DNA of 38,472 bases, from NCBI GenBank assembly GCA_902495245.1, contig CABUWI010000014.1:1-38472 (forward strand), given 5' to 3'. Under the pieces are notes generated by a model. It was given only the letters and a program-made list of their open reading frames with translations, did not search any database and was not told the DNA's origin. Of this stretch, positions 16,740 through 24,481 are shown piece by piece. A program made the translations under genes and the position numbers. The DNA comes from an uncultured Porphyromonadaceae bacterium (lineage in GTDB: Bacteria > Bacteroidota > Bacteroidia > Bacteroidales > Muribaculaceae). Position 1 is the first letter of the stretch, and each line of letters opens with the position of its first letter.

Positions 16740-17642
16740 TCAGGTGCTTACTGTCAGATAATCCACGGGGCCGTTACCGTCGGGCCTCAGCGTGGCCGGC
16801 CCGTGGTCGGCCGAAATCAGCAGCGTCGAGCCGGCCGCAACGTGCCGTCCGTCGATTTCGCAGCTTCCGCCCAGCAGCATCACCGCCTGAAACGACCCCT
16901 CGACGGGCTCGATGACGGCGGGACCGTCGGCCCTCCGGCTATCGACTCTGAAGCAGTCCACCGGGCCTTCAAGTGCGCCAAGCCCGTCGAACTTCAGCGA
17001 GCGCCGAGCCTTTTCAAAGTTGAGCGGCCGGTTGCGCCCGTAGTCATAGACCCGATAGGTGAAGTCGCAGTTCTGGGCTATTTCGGCCACGAAACAGCCC
17101 GCGCCGAGCGCGTGGACCATGCCCGCCTCGATGTAGAAGTCGCTGCCGGGCGTGGCGGCGTGATAGGTGCCCATCTCCAGCAGCTCCGCCCGCCCTTCGG
17201 CCCGAAGATAGTCGGCCGCAGTGATGCCCGGCCTGAAGCCCGCGATGAGGCGCGCGCCGGGGGCCGCGTCTATAACGTGCCACATCTCGGTCTTCCCCTG
17301 GAAGCCCGGCCCTTCAAGGTCTGCCACGATGTCATCGTCGGGGTGGACCTGCAGCGACAGCCACTCGCGGGCGTCGAGAAACTTGATGGTTATGGGGAAA
17401 CGGCCGCCGTAGCGCTGCCACACTCGCGTGCCCAGCAGCCCCGCGCCGTCGCGCTCTATGAGGGCGCTGAGAGTAAGCCCTGCGCAGGGCCCGCTCTCGA
17501 CCACAGAGTCCCACCCTTCGACCGTGCTCAGCTCCCAGCTTTCGCCTATCGGAGCGTCAGACGGCGTCAGCCCTTTCATGCGGCGAATGCGGTGGCCGCC
17601 CCAGGGTGTACTCTTCAATATCGGTGCAAACTGATATATCAT
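16740..17642 (-). CDS. manA: Class I mannose-6-phosphate isomerase
   Basis: This 300-residue enzyme interconverts mannose 6-phosphate and fructose 6-phosphate in the cytoplasm, linking glycolysis to GDP-mannose. Family motifs are in order: TPWGGHRI (12-19), GESWELST (33-40), SLQVHPDD (96-103), GKTEMWHV (116-123), VHALGAG (176-182) and CDFTYRVYDYGR (192-203). Predicted zinc ligands are Gln98, His100, Glu119 and His177, all present. The length fits the short bacterial type I enzymes. It is transcribed away from purH from its own promoter, with the -7 box 8 bases before the ATG. Confidence 0.93.
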   Translation of the reverse strand: MIYQFAPILKSTPWGGHRIRRMKGLTPSDAPIGESWELSTVEGWDSVVESGPCAGLTLSALIERDGAGLLGTRVWQRYGGRFPITIKFLDAREWLSLQVHPDDDIVADLEGPGFQGKTEMWHVIDAAPGARLIAGFRPGITAADYLRAEGRAELLEMGTYHAATPGSDFYIEAGMVHALGAGCFVAEIAQNCDFTYRVYDYGRNRPLNFEKARRSLKFDGLGALEGPVDCFRVDSRRADGPAVIEPVEGSFQAVMLLGGSCEIDGRHVAAGSTLLISADHGPATLRPDGNGPVDYLTVST

Positions 17643-17650
17643 TGCGGCGA

Positions 17651-17658
17651 CAAAGTTA
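17651..17658 (-). promoter_or_regulatory. -7 box for manA
   Basis: TAACTTTG on the minus strand, 8 bases before the ATG at 17642, predicts a near-leaderless transcript. Confidence 0.65.
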
Positions 17659-17721
17659 CGAAAAAATAAACGTTAAAAAAATCAATCGCCCGTTTTTAGT
17701 GTGTGAATCAGGAAAATTGCG

Positions 17722-17729
17722 TAAATTTG
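17722..17729 (+). promoter_or_regulatory. -7 box for purH
   Basis: TAAATTTG matches TAnnTTTG and lies 41 bases before the purH ATG, giving a leader of about 35 bases. Confidence 0.6.
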
Positions 17730-17770
17730 CACTCATTATATAAAGACTATACATCAAGAAAATTCCAAAT

Positions 17771-19312
17771 ATGGCAAACGACATTCGCAAAATCGGCACG
17801 GCGCTGATTTCCGTCTACCACAAAGACGGCCTCGACGAAATTCTGGCTCTTTTGAACGCGGCCGGAGTGAAATTCCTTTCAACCGGCGGCACCCGCACTT
17901 TCATCGAAAGCCTCGGCTATCGCTGCGAGGCGGTCGAAGACCTCACGGGCTATCCTTCGATTCTTGGCGGACGCGTCAAGACGCTCCACCCCAAAATCTT
18001 CGGCGGCATTCTCAACCGCCGCGAAAACGAAGGCGACCGCGAGCAGATTGCCCGCTACGAAATCCCCTCTATTGACCTCGTAATCGTCGACCTCTATCCG
18101 TTCGAGGCCACCGTGGCTTCAGGAGCTTCAGACGCCGACATCATCGAGAAGATTGACATAGGCGGCATCTCGCTGATTCGCGGCGCCGCCAAAAACTGGC
18201 GCGACGTCGTGATTGTGGCCTCGAAGGCCCAGTATGCCCCCCTGCGCGACCTGCTCAAGGCTCAGGGCGCCGAAACCGACGCCGCCCAGCGCCGCTGGTT
18301 CGCCAAAGAGGCGTTTGCCGTGAGCAGCCACTACGACTCGGCCATCTTCAACTATTTCGACGGCGAGGCCGAAACGCCCTCGGCGCTCCGCGTGGCCGTC
18401 GACGGCATCAAGCCGATGCGCTACGGCGAAAACCCTCACCAGAAAGGCTGGTTCTTCGGCAATTTCGAAGAGATGTTCACTCAGCTCCACGGCAAGGAGA
18501 TTTCCTATAACAACCTGCTCGACATCGACGCCGCCGTCAGCCTCATCGCCGATTTCGCCGATGCCGCCGAGCCCACGTTCGCAGTGCTCAAGCACAACAA
18601 CGCATGCGGCGTGGCAACGCGCCCCACTGTGGCAGCCGCATGGCGCGACGCCCTGGCCGGCGACCCCGTCAGCGCTTTCGGCGGTGTGCTCGTAACCAAC
18701 CGCGAGGTCGACGGCGAAGCCGCCAAAGAAATCAACTCGATTTTCTTCGAGGTAATCATCGCCCCCTCTTATACCCCCGAGGCACTCGAGGTGCTCAAAA
18801 GCAAAAAGAACCGCATCATTCTGGTGCAGCACAAGCCCAACACGGCGCGCGTGGCCTGGCGCTCGTGCCTCAACGGCGCTCTGGTCCAGGAGCGCGACCT
18901 CAAGGTAGAGACCGCCGCCGACTTCACCCCCAAGACCTCCACGCCTGTCAGCCCCGACCGTGTCGAAGACCTGCTCTTCGCCAACAAGCTCGTCAAGCAC
19001 TCCAAGAGCAACGCCATCGTCCTCGCCAAGGGTCGTCAGCTCCTCGCATCGGGCGTGGGCCAGACCTCGCGTGTCGACGCCCTGAAGCAGGCAATCGCCA
19101 AGGCCCGCAGCTTCGGCTTCGACCTCAATGGCGCCGTCATGGCCTCCGATGCCTTCTTCCCCTTCGCCGACTGCGTTGAGATTGCTCACGAAGCAGGCAT
19201 TGACGCCGTCATTCAGCCCGGCGGCTCAATCCGCGACCAGGAAACCATCGACTACTGCAACGCCCACGGCATCGCCATGGTCTTCACCGGCTTCCGCCAC
19301 TTCAAGCACTAA
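17771..19312 (+). CDS. purH: Bifunctional AICAR transformylase/IMP cyclohydrolase
   Basis: The 513-residue enzyme catalyses the last two steps of IMP synthesis: formylation of AICAR by 10-formyl-THF, then ring closure. The N-terminal MGS-like cyclohydrolase domain (about 1-200) shows STGGT, GGRVKTLHPKIFGGIL and IDLVIVDLYPFE. The transformylase domain follows with RYGENPHQK, LKHNNACGVA (around residue 275, containing the catalytic Lys-His pair), FADCVEIA and IQPGGSIRDQ. Full length for the family (~510). The start is supported by the -7 box at 17722-17729. In many Bacteroidales purH is directly followed by mreB; here a small gene flanked by heptamer arrays separates them. Confidence 0.96.
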   Translation: MANDIRKIGTALISVYHKDGLDEILALLNAAGVKFLSTGGTRTFIESLGYRCEAVEDLTGYPSILGGRVKTLHPKIFGGILNRRENEGDREQIARYEIPSIDLVIVDLYPFEATVASGASDADIIEKIDIGGISLIRGAAKNWRDVVIVASKAQYAPLRDLLKAQGAETDAAQRRWFAKEAFAVSSHYDSAIFNYFDGEAETPSALRVAVDGIKPMRYGENPHQKGWFFGNFEEMFTQLHGKEISYNNLLDIDAAVSLIADFADAAEPTFAVLKHNNACGVATRPTVAAAWRDALAGDPVSAFGGVLVTNREVDGEAAKEINSIFFEVIIAPSYTPEALEVLKSKKNRIILVQHKPNTARVAWRSCLNGALVQERDLKVETAADFTPKTSTPVSPDRVEDLLFANKLVKHSKSNAIVLAKGRQLLASGVGQTSRVDALKQAIAKARSFGFDLNGAVMASDAFFPFADCVEIAHEAGIDAVIQPGGSIRDQETIDYCNAHGIAMVFTGFRHFKH

Positions 19313-19320
19313 ACTCCAGT

Positions 19321-19355
19321 AGTTAAAGGTTAAGAGTTAAGAGTTAAAAGTTAAG
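19321..19355 (+). repeat. Heptamer array, left arm (5 units)
   Basis: Five 7-bp units AGTTAAA, GGTTAAG, AGTTAAG, AGTTAAA, AGTTAAG run from just after purH to 4 bases before the four-helix-bundle ATG. The reverse complement closely matches the array at 19780-19821, forming an inverted repeat around the gene. Confidence 0.85.
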
Positions 19356-19359
19356 GGCT

Positions 19360-19728
19360 ATGGCCGAGTCTGACAGCATCGTGTTTAATCTGAGCAAAAA
19401 ATTTGCGGTTCGTATCGTGAAGCTCTATAAGCACCTTGTTGAAGAAGGCAAAGAGTTTGCAATGTCCCGTCAAATTCTGCGAAGCGGAACAAGTATCGGA
19501 GCAAATATTGCCGAAGCGCTTAATGCTTTCAGCAGGCCTGACTTCGTATATAAAATGCAGATAGCGCGCAAAGAGGCAGCCGAGACGGCCTACTGGCTCG
19601 AACTCCTCCACGCAACCGATTATCTTAACGACTTGGGTTTTGAAAGCCTCAGCCGTGATTGCTCCACTATCGAAGCCATGCTCACCGCCATTCTCAAGTC
19701 CACCAAAGCGAACACTCCTCGTCTCTAA
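19360..19728 (+). CDS. Four-helix-bundle (S23/IVP family) protein
   Basis: The 122-residue, mostly helical protein carries the S23 signature: a first helix (LSKKFAVRIVKLYKHL), then ILRSGTSIGANIAEA, then helices ending with ETAYWLELLHATDYL. Relatives occur inside 23S rRNA intervening sequences and near diversity-generating retroelements (Avd), and many are free-standing in Bacteroidetes with no known role. The gene lies between purH and mreB and is enclosed by inverted arrays of 7-bp repeats. It has no visible promoter of its own. This arrangement suggests a mobile or repeat-associated unit inserted into a conserved gene order; that is inference. Confidence 0.85.
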   Translation: MAESDSIVFNLSKKFAVRIVKLYKHLVEEGKEFAMSRQILRSGTSIGANIAEALNAFSRPDFVYKMQIARKEAAETAYWLELLHATDYLNDLGFESLSRDCSTIEAMLTAILKSTKANTPRL

Positions 19729-19742
19729 CCAATAACCCAAAC

Positions 19743-19821
19743 AACTCTCAACCTTTAACCCTTACCCCTCTTCCCGAACAACCCTTAACTTTTAACCCTT
19801 AACCCTTAACTTTTAACCCTC
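19743..19821 (-). repeat. Heptamer array, right arm
   Basis: Units AACTCTC, AACCTTT, AACCCTT (19743-19763), a short irregular stretch, then AACCCTT, AACTTTT, AACCCTT, AACCCTT, AACTTTT, AACCCTC (19780-19821). It runs to 3 bases before the mreB ATG and is inverted relative to the left arm. Confidence 0.85.
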
Positions 19822-19824
19822 AAC

Positions 19825-20844
19825 ATGGGACTTTTCTCATTGACAAAGGAGATTGCGATTGACCTCGGAACGGCCAACACAATCATTCTTCATAACGACA
19901 AGATTGTCATCGACGAGCCGTCAATCGTGGCAATCGACAAGACGACTCAGAAGCTCAAGGCCGTCGGCCTGGAGGCTCACCTGATGCACGGCAAGGAAAA
20001 CCCGCAGATCGAGACTATCCGTCCGCTGCGTCAGGGCGTCATCGCCGACTTCAACGCCGCCGAGCTCATGATTCGCGGCCTCGTCAAGAAATCCAGCTCC
20101 GCCAAGGGCTGGTTCTCCCCATCGCTGCGCATGGTCGTAGGCATTCCTTCCGGCTCGACCGAAGTGCAGATTCGCGCCGTGCGCGACTCGAGCGAGCATG
20201 CCGGCGGCCGCGACGTCTACATGATCTACGAGCCCATGGCCGCCGCGCTCGGCATCGGCCTTGACGTCGAGGCGCCCACCGGCAACATGATTGTCGACAT
20301 AGGCGGCGGCACCACCGAAATCGCCGTCATCTCCCTAGGCGGCATCGTGACCAACAAGTCAATCCAGATTGCCGGCGACGACCTCACCGAAGATATCATC
20401 GGCCACATGCGCCGCGCCCACAACCTGCGCGTCGGTGAGCGCACCGCCGAACAGATCAAGATTCACGTCGGCTCGGCCCTTACCGAACTCGAAAATCCGC
20501 CCGAGGACTATGTGGTCCACGGTCCCAACCACGTTACGGCCCTGCCCATGGAGGTGCCCGTCAGCTATCAGGAGATTGCCCACTGCCTCGAAAAATCAAT
20601 CTCCAAAATCGAGACGGCAGTGCTCAACGCCCTGGAGCAGACGCCTCCCGAGCTCTATGCCGACATCGTCAAGAATGGCATCTGGCTCGCCGGCGGCGGT
20701 GCCCTTATCCGCGGCCTCGACAAGCGTCTGACCGACAAGATCGGCATTCAGTTCCACGTGGCCGAAGACCCGCTGCTCTCCGTTGCCCGCGGCACGGCTG
20801 TCGCCTTGAAGAACATCGACAAGTTCTCCTTCCTGATCCGCTGA
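19825..20844 (+). CDS. mreB: Rod-shape cytoskeletal protein MreB
   Basis: The 339-residue actin-like ATPase polymerises under the inner membrane and organises cell-wall elongation. Actin-fold motifs are present: phosphate 1 IAIDLGTANT (about 10-19), YEPMAAALGIGLD, phosphate 2 IVDIGGGTTEIAVISLGG, and adenosine motif WLAGGGALIRGLD. Length is normal. The start lies 3 bases after a heptamer array, so translation signals upstream are made of repeat sequence. It overlaps mreC by one base (TGATG). Confidence 0.96.
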   Translation: MGLFSLTKEIAIDLGTANTIILHNDKIVIDEPSIVAIDKTTQKLKAVGLEAHLMHGKENPQIETIRPLRQGVIADFNAAELMIRGLVKKSSSAKGWFSPSLRMVVGIPSGSTEVQIRAVRDSSEHAGGRDVYMIYEPMAAALGIGLDVEAPTGNMIVDIGGGTTEIAVISLGGIVTNKSIQIAGDDLTEDIIGHMRRAHNLRVGERTAEQIKIHVGSALTELENPPEDYVVHGPNHVTALPMEVPVSYQEIAHCLEKSISKIETAVLNALEQTPPELYADIVKNGIWLAGGGALIRGLDKRLTDKIGIQFHVAEDPLLSVARGTAVALKNIDKFSFLIR

Positions 20845-21704
20845 TGCGGGCGCTGATAGAATTCTTCGTGCGCCATGGCGCATGGTTCGTCTTCCTGCTG
20901 CTGGCGGGGGTGAGCTGCTTCATGCTTTTTCGCGGCGACCCCTATCGCCAGGCGGTGTTCCTCACATCGGCCGGGCGTGTCAGCTCGCAGGTCTATGGCG
21001 CGGCCGGCTCCGTTACGGGCTATTTCCATCTGCGCTCAATCAACGACGACCTCCAGCAGCGTCTGGCCGAGCTCGAACTGGAAAACATCGGCCTGCGCCG
21101 GCAGCTGCAGCGCGCCGACGAGCGCCTCTATGCCGACTCGGTCAAGCCCGATTCAGTGCTCATGCCCTATGACTTTGTCATTGCCCGCGTAATCAACAAC
21201 TCGATTGTCCGCCCCAACAACTTCCTGACGCTCGACCGCGGCTCGGCCGACGGCATCGCCCCCGAAATGGGCGTCGTCGACCAGAACGGCATCGTCGGCA
21301 TCGTCAACGTCGTCGGCCCCCACACCTCCCGCATCATTTCGATGCTCAACTCCGACCTGCGCCTCAGTTGCAAGGTTAAGGGTTCCGACGCCTTCGGCTC
21401 GCTGGTGTGGGACGGCAAGTCGCCGCGCTATGCAATGCTTGAGGAGCTGCCCCGCCACGTCGAGTTCGCCCCGGGCGACACCATCATCACCTCGGGCTAT
21501 TCCGTGGTCTTCCCCGAAGGCATTCCGGTGGGCACCGTGGCCGAGCAGCTGCGCGACGCCGACGACAATTTCTACACCCTGCGCGTCGAACTTTTCACCG
21601 ACTTCGCCACGCTCTCCACGGTGCGCGTGATCCGCAACTTCCAGAAGGAGGAAATCGAGGCCACTGAAACCGACGCCGTCAACACCTCCGGCAAATTCAA
21701 CTAA
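20844..21704 (+). CDS. mreC: Rod-shape protein MreC
   Basis: The 286-residue protein has one N-terminal transmembrane helix (about 12-30, WFVFLLLAGVSCFMLF), a coiled-coil segment (about 65-95, DDLQQRLAELELENIGLRRQL region) and the periplasmic beta domain with FLTLDRGSADGI, GVVDQNGIVGIV and PRHVEFAPGDTIITSGYS. It bridges MreB to the periplasmic wall synthases. Its ATG overlaps the mreB stop. The gene after it is ribH, not mreD. Confidence 0.93.
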   Translation: MRALIEFFVRHGAWFVFLLLAGVSCFMLFRGDPYRQAVFLTSAGRVSSQVYGAAGSVTGYFHLRSINDDLQQRLAELELENIGLRRQLQRADERLYADSVKPDSVLMPYDFVIARVINNSIVRPNNFLTLDRGSADGIAPEMGVVDQNGIVGIVNVVGPHTSRIISMLNSDLRLSCKVKGSDAFGSLVWDGKSPRYAMLEELPRHVEFAPGDTIITSGYSVVFPEGIPVGTVAEQLRDADDNFYTLRVELFTDFATLSTVRVIRNFQKEEIEATETDAVNTSGKFN

Positions 21705-21729
21705 TCCACCCTCTTCACAAAGCTCTCAA

Positions 21730-22194
21730 ATGAAAAACGGATATAATCCCGGCGAGCTCACCGCCGACGACATGAACATCGCCGTCGTGCGCACCTCATG
21801 GAACAACCACATAACCTCTCTGCTCGCTTCGGGCGCCGTCGAGACGCTGAAGGCAGCCGGCGCCGACGTCGAGGAGTTCATCGTGCCCGGCTCGGTCGAG
21901 CTCACCTTTGCCGCACAGCGCCTGGCCGACACCGAGCGCTTCGACGCCATCATCGTGTTTGGCTGCGTAATCAAGGGCGACACGCCCCACTTCGACTACG
22001 TCTGCAGCAGCGTCACGCAGGGCATCACCGCGCTCAACACCGACGGCCCCGTGCCCGTGATTTTCGGCGTGCTCACCGTGCTCGACGAGCAGCAGGCTCT
22101 CGACCGCTGCGGCGGCCCGGCGGGCCACAAGGGCATCGAAGCCGCGCAGACGGCCATCGAGATGGTGCGCTTTGCCCGCAGCGTCGATGAGTGA
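21730..22194 (+). CDS. ribH: 6,7-dimethyl-8-ribityllumazine synthase
   Basis: This 154-residue enzyme condenses 5-amino-6-ribitylaminouracil with dihydroxybutanone phosphate, the penultimate step of riboflavin synthesis. Family motifs are in order: WNNHIT (substrate loop), VPGSVELTFAAQ, GCVIKGDTPHFDYVC (containing the catalytic His), PVIFGVLT and AGHKGIEAAQTAIEM. Length is normal for a 60-mer or decameric enzyme. It follows mreC by 25 bases and overlaps the next gene by 8 bases, so it is probably cotranscribed. Confidence 0.94.
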   Translation: MKNGYNPGELTADDMNIAVVRTSWNNHITSLLASGAVETLKAAGADVEEFIVPGSVELTFAAQRLADTERFDAIIVFGCVIKGDTPHFDYVCSSVTQGITALNTDGPVPVIFGVLTVLDEQQALDRCGGPAGHKGIEAAQTAIEMVRFARSVDE

Positions 22195-22771
22195 GCTGCT
22201 GCTGCCGTCGAGGCTATGCCCTCCGCCGGCCTATTATCGCGCCATGGCTCTCCACCCGGGTCCCGTGCGCATCTGCTCGGGCGTCCGCTTCGACAAGCGC
22301 TGCAAGGACGCCCATCGCTTCACCATTGCCGACACGCGCGGACCGCTGACGCTCACCGTGCCGCTCGACAAGCCCTACGGCCGCACGTGGGCCTCCACCC
22401 GCATCAGCCTCCACGGCAACTGGTGGGAGGTCATGGCCGCCGCGCTCGAGAGCGCCTATGGCCGCACGCCCTTTTTCGAGTTCTATGCCGACGATTTCTT
22501 GCCGCTCATAGCCTCGCCCGACGGCTTCACCACCGTCGGCGACCTCAACGAGCGCTTTGACCGCGCCGTGCGCCGCGCCCTCGGCCTGCAGACCGAGGTA
22601 ATCTACGACTCCGAACCCCTCACCGCCCCTCTGTCGGCTGTCGAACCATGGCAGCCGCAGCCCTACTGGCAGGTACGCGCCGCCACCCTCGGCTTCATTC
22701 CCGGTCTCAGCATTCTCGACCTCCTCTTCAACCTCGGCCCCGAATCCCTCCTTCTGCTGAGCAAATCATAA
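22187..22771 (+). CDS. WbqC-like family protein
   Basis: The 194-residue protein matches the WbqC-like family: PPPAYYRAM near the N-terminus, RFDKRCKDAHRFTI, LTLTVPLDK, NWWEVMAAALESAYGRTPFFEFY and a C-terminal FIPGLSILDLLFNLGPES. In the family some members act in O-antigen sugar modification, but the biochemical role is mostly unknown. The start MSELLLPS overlaps ribH by 8 bases, preferred over the in-frame ATG 15 bases earlier. Confidence 0.85.
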   Translation: MSELLLPSRLCPPPAYYRAMALHPGPVRICSGVRFDKRCKDAHRFTIADTRGPLTLTVPLDKPYGRTWASTRISLHGNWWEVMAAALESAYGRTPFFEFYADDFLPLIASPDGFTTVGDLNERFDRAVRRALGLQTEVIYDSEPLTAPLSAVEPWQPQPYWQVRAATLGFIPGLSILDLLFNLGPESLLLLSKS

Positions 22772-22784
22772 TTCACCTTAATGG

Positions 22785-22820
22785 TCTAATTAGTCTAATT
22801 AGTCTAATTTGTCAAATTGG
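22785..22820. repeat. 9-bp tandem repeat
   Basis: TCTAATTAG, TCTAATTAG, TCTAATTTG, TCAAATTGG are four degrading 9-bp units between the WbqC-like gene and spmAB. CTAATTAG is palindromic. Confidence 0.75.
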
Positions 22821-22844
22821 CCCTTTAACCCCACCCCGCGCGAA

Positions 22845-24077
22845 ATGATACTTAACTACATCTGGGTTGCTTTCTTTCTGGTCGCGTTTGTCGTGGCCGT
22901 CGGGCGCACGCTGCTGAGCGGCGACCTCGCCGTCTGGAACGACATCATGTCCGCCTGCTTCACGTCGGCCGGCTCGGCCTTCGAGCTGGCACTGGGCCTG
23001 ACCGGCATTCTGACACTCTGGCTCGGACTCATGAAAATCGGCGAGCGTGGCGGCGTCATCAACTTCTTCGGCCGCCTGGTCAGCCCGCTCTTCACGCGCC
23101 TGTTTCCCGGCGTGCCGCGCAATCACCCCGCAATGGGCTCAATCTTCATGAACGTCTCGGCCAACATGCTCGGCCTCGACAACGCCGCCACTCCCCTCGG
23201 CCTCAAGGCCATGCAGGAGCTTCAGACCCTTAACCCCGAAAAAGAGCGCGCCACCGACGCCATGATCATGTTCCTCGTGCTCAACGCCTCCGGCCTATGC
23301 CTGATTCCGATAAGCATCATCATGTATCGCGCGCAGGCCGGCGCCGCCAATCCGACCGACGTCTTTCTGCCTATCCTTGTGGCCACGTTCATCGCCACGC
23401 TGGTCGGCATCGTGGCCCTCTGCCTCAAGCAGCGCATTCCCTTGCGCGACCCCGTGCTGCTCGGCTGGCTCGGCGGCCTCACCGCCCTGGTCGGCGCGCT
23501 GGTGTGGTTCTTCTCGCGCCTCGAGCCGCAACAGGTCGAGCGCTACAGCTCGTTCATTGCCAACTCGATGCTTTTCGGCGTCATTGTGCTCTTTCTCGTG
23601 GCCGGACTGCGCCGCCGCATCAATCTCTACGAAACCTTCATCGAGGGCGCGCGCGAAGGCTTCACCACCGCCGTCAAAATCATTCCCTACCTCGTGGCCA
23701 TTCTCGTGGCCATAGCCATGTTCCGCGCCTCTGGCGCCATGGACGTCATCACCGCCGGCCTCGAGCGCGCCGTCAATGCCCTCGGCCTCGACGCCGGCTG
23801 GGTCGGCGCGCTCCCGACGGCCATCATGAAGCCCATGAGCGGCAGCGGTTCGCGCGGCATGATGGTCGACCTCATGCAGACCTACGGCCCCGACGCCTTC
23901 GTGGCCCGCGTCAGCGCCGCCATTCAGGGCAGCACCGACACCCTCTTCTATGTCCTCGCCGTCTACTTCGGCTCCGTCGGCGTCCGTCGCACCCGCTACG
24001 CCGTTACCTACGGCCTCCTTGCCGACGTAACCGGCTCCGTCGCCGGCGTCCTCGCCGCCTACCTCTTCTTCGGCTAA
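22845..24077 (+). CDS. SpmA-SpmB fusion, nucleoside-recognition (Gate) membrane protein
   Basis: The 410-residue inner-membrane protein combines the two halves named spore maturation proteins A and B. N-terminal SpmA-like part (about 1-195): WLGLMKIGERGG, PAMGSIFMNVSANMLGLDNAATPLGLKAMQEL (split over the motif). C-terminal SpmB-like part (about 230-410): EGAREGFTTAVKIIPYLVAILVAI, then PTAIMKPMSGSGSRGMM and QGSTDTLFYVLAVYFGSVG. Both are Gate domains with several membrane helices. Despite the name, fused homologues are common in non-sporulating Bacteroidetes; the substrate is not established. I chose MILNYIWV because it is followed directly by a helix; the ATG 36 bases earlier would add a Pro-rich extension partly made of repeat sequence. 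Confidence 0.85.
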   Translation: MILNYIWVAFFLVAFVVAVGRTLLSGDLAVWNDIMSACFTSAGSAFELALGLTGILTLWLGLMKIGERGGVINFFGRLVSPLFTRLFPGVPRNHPAMGSIFMNVSANMLGLDNAATPLGLKAMQELQTLNPEKERATDAMIMFLVLNASGLCLIPISIIMYRAQAGAANPTDVFLPILVATFIATLVGIVALCLKQRIPLRDPVLLGWLGGLTALVGALVWFFSRLEPQQVERYSSFIANSMLFGVIVLFLVAGLRRRINLYETFIEGAREGFTTAVKIIPYLVAILVAIAMFRASGAMDVITAGLERAVNALGLDAGWVGALPTAIMKPMSGSGSRGMMVDLMQTYGPDAFVARVSAAIQGSTDTLFYVLAVYFGSVGVRRTRYAVTYGLLADVTGSVAGVLAAYLFFG

Positions 24078-24098
24078 AATCCCGATAAATCGAGAAAA

Positions 24099-24119
24099 AA
24101 TTCTTAATTCTTAATTTTT
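24099..24119. repeat. AT-rich heptamer units
   Basis: AATTCTT, AATTCTT, AATTTTT are in 7-bp register just upstream of the thi promoter. They resemble the AT-rich units at 3663-3690 and 30561-30574. Confidence 0.5.
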
Positions 24120-24123
24120 TTCG

Positions 24124-24131
24124 TAACTTTG
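24124..24131 (+). promoter_or_regulatory. -7 box for the thiamin operon
   Basis: TAACTTTG matches TAnnTTTG and ends 7 bases before the first paired base of the TPP aptamer, placing the start site at the riboswitch. Confidence 0.7.
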
Positions 24132-24138
24132 TGGCGTA

Positions 24139-24218
24139 AACAAAAGGGGTGCCTGCATTGCGGGCTGAGACCATACCCTATGAACTTGACGCGGTTAATA
24201 CCGCCGTAAGGATTTGTT
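24139..24218 (+). ncRNA. TPP riboswitch (THI element)
   Basis: The conserved aptamer elements occur in order: GGGGTGC, GGGCTGAGA, ATACCCT, GAACTTGA, GGTTAATACCGCCGTAAGGA. The outer P1 stem is AACAAA (24139-24144) with TTTGTT (24213-24218). It binds thiamin pyrophosphate and should repress the downstream operon. After it, AGCTAT-GTTAT (24222-24232) can pair with ATAAC ... ATAGCT (24261-24276) just before the thiS ATG at 24281; this could be the expression platform, but no terminator U-tract is visible, so control of translation is possible. Confidence 0.93.
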
Positions 24219-24280
24219 CGTAGCTATGTTATAGTTGTGGCTCTATTTGTATGCACTCCGATAACTTAATATAGCTCGGA

Positions 24281-24481
24281 ATGCAGATTTTCATCAACAA
24301 CAAGCCGGTAGAAGTGGCCGAGGGCATGGACCTCGAAGCCATTCTCGCGGCCAATCGGCTCGACGGGCCCGGCACGGCGGTGGCCGTCGACGGCCGTGTG
24401 GTGCGCCGCGCCGCGCGCAAGGATTTCGTCCCCGCCGAGGGGGCAAAAGTTATGGTCATAAAAGCCGCGTGCGGGGGCTGA
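24281..24481 (+). CDS. thiS: Sulfur-carrier protein ThiS
   Basis: The 66-residue beta-grasp protein ends in the required Gly-Gly (ACGG). Its C-terminus is adenylated by a ThiF-type enzyme and becomes the thiocarboxylate that donates sulfur to ThiG. The opening MQIFINNKPVEV and GTAVAVDGRVV match the family. It is the first gene after the TPP riboswitch and its stop overlaps the next start (TGATG). Confidence 0.94.
   Translation: MQIFINNKPVEVAEGMDLEAILAANRLDGPGTAVAVDGRVVRRAARKDFVPAEGAKVMVIKAACGG

Noticed and set aside
18128..19189. 353-residue minus-strand frame inside purH
   Set aside because: purH is unmistakable in the same region; the antisense frame has no recognisable domain.
22845..24077. 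Evidence for sporulation from SpmA/SpmB names
   Set aside because: Fused SpmAB proteins are widespread in non-sporulating Bacteroidetes and no other sporulation gene is present.
24222..24276. Rho-independent terminator after the TPP aptamer
   Set aside because: A stem can be drawn but it has a bulge and no U-tract, so I only mention it as a possible expression platform.
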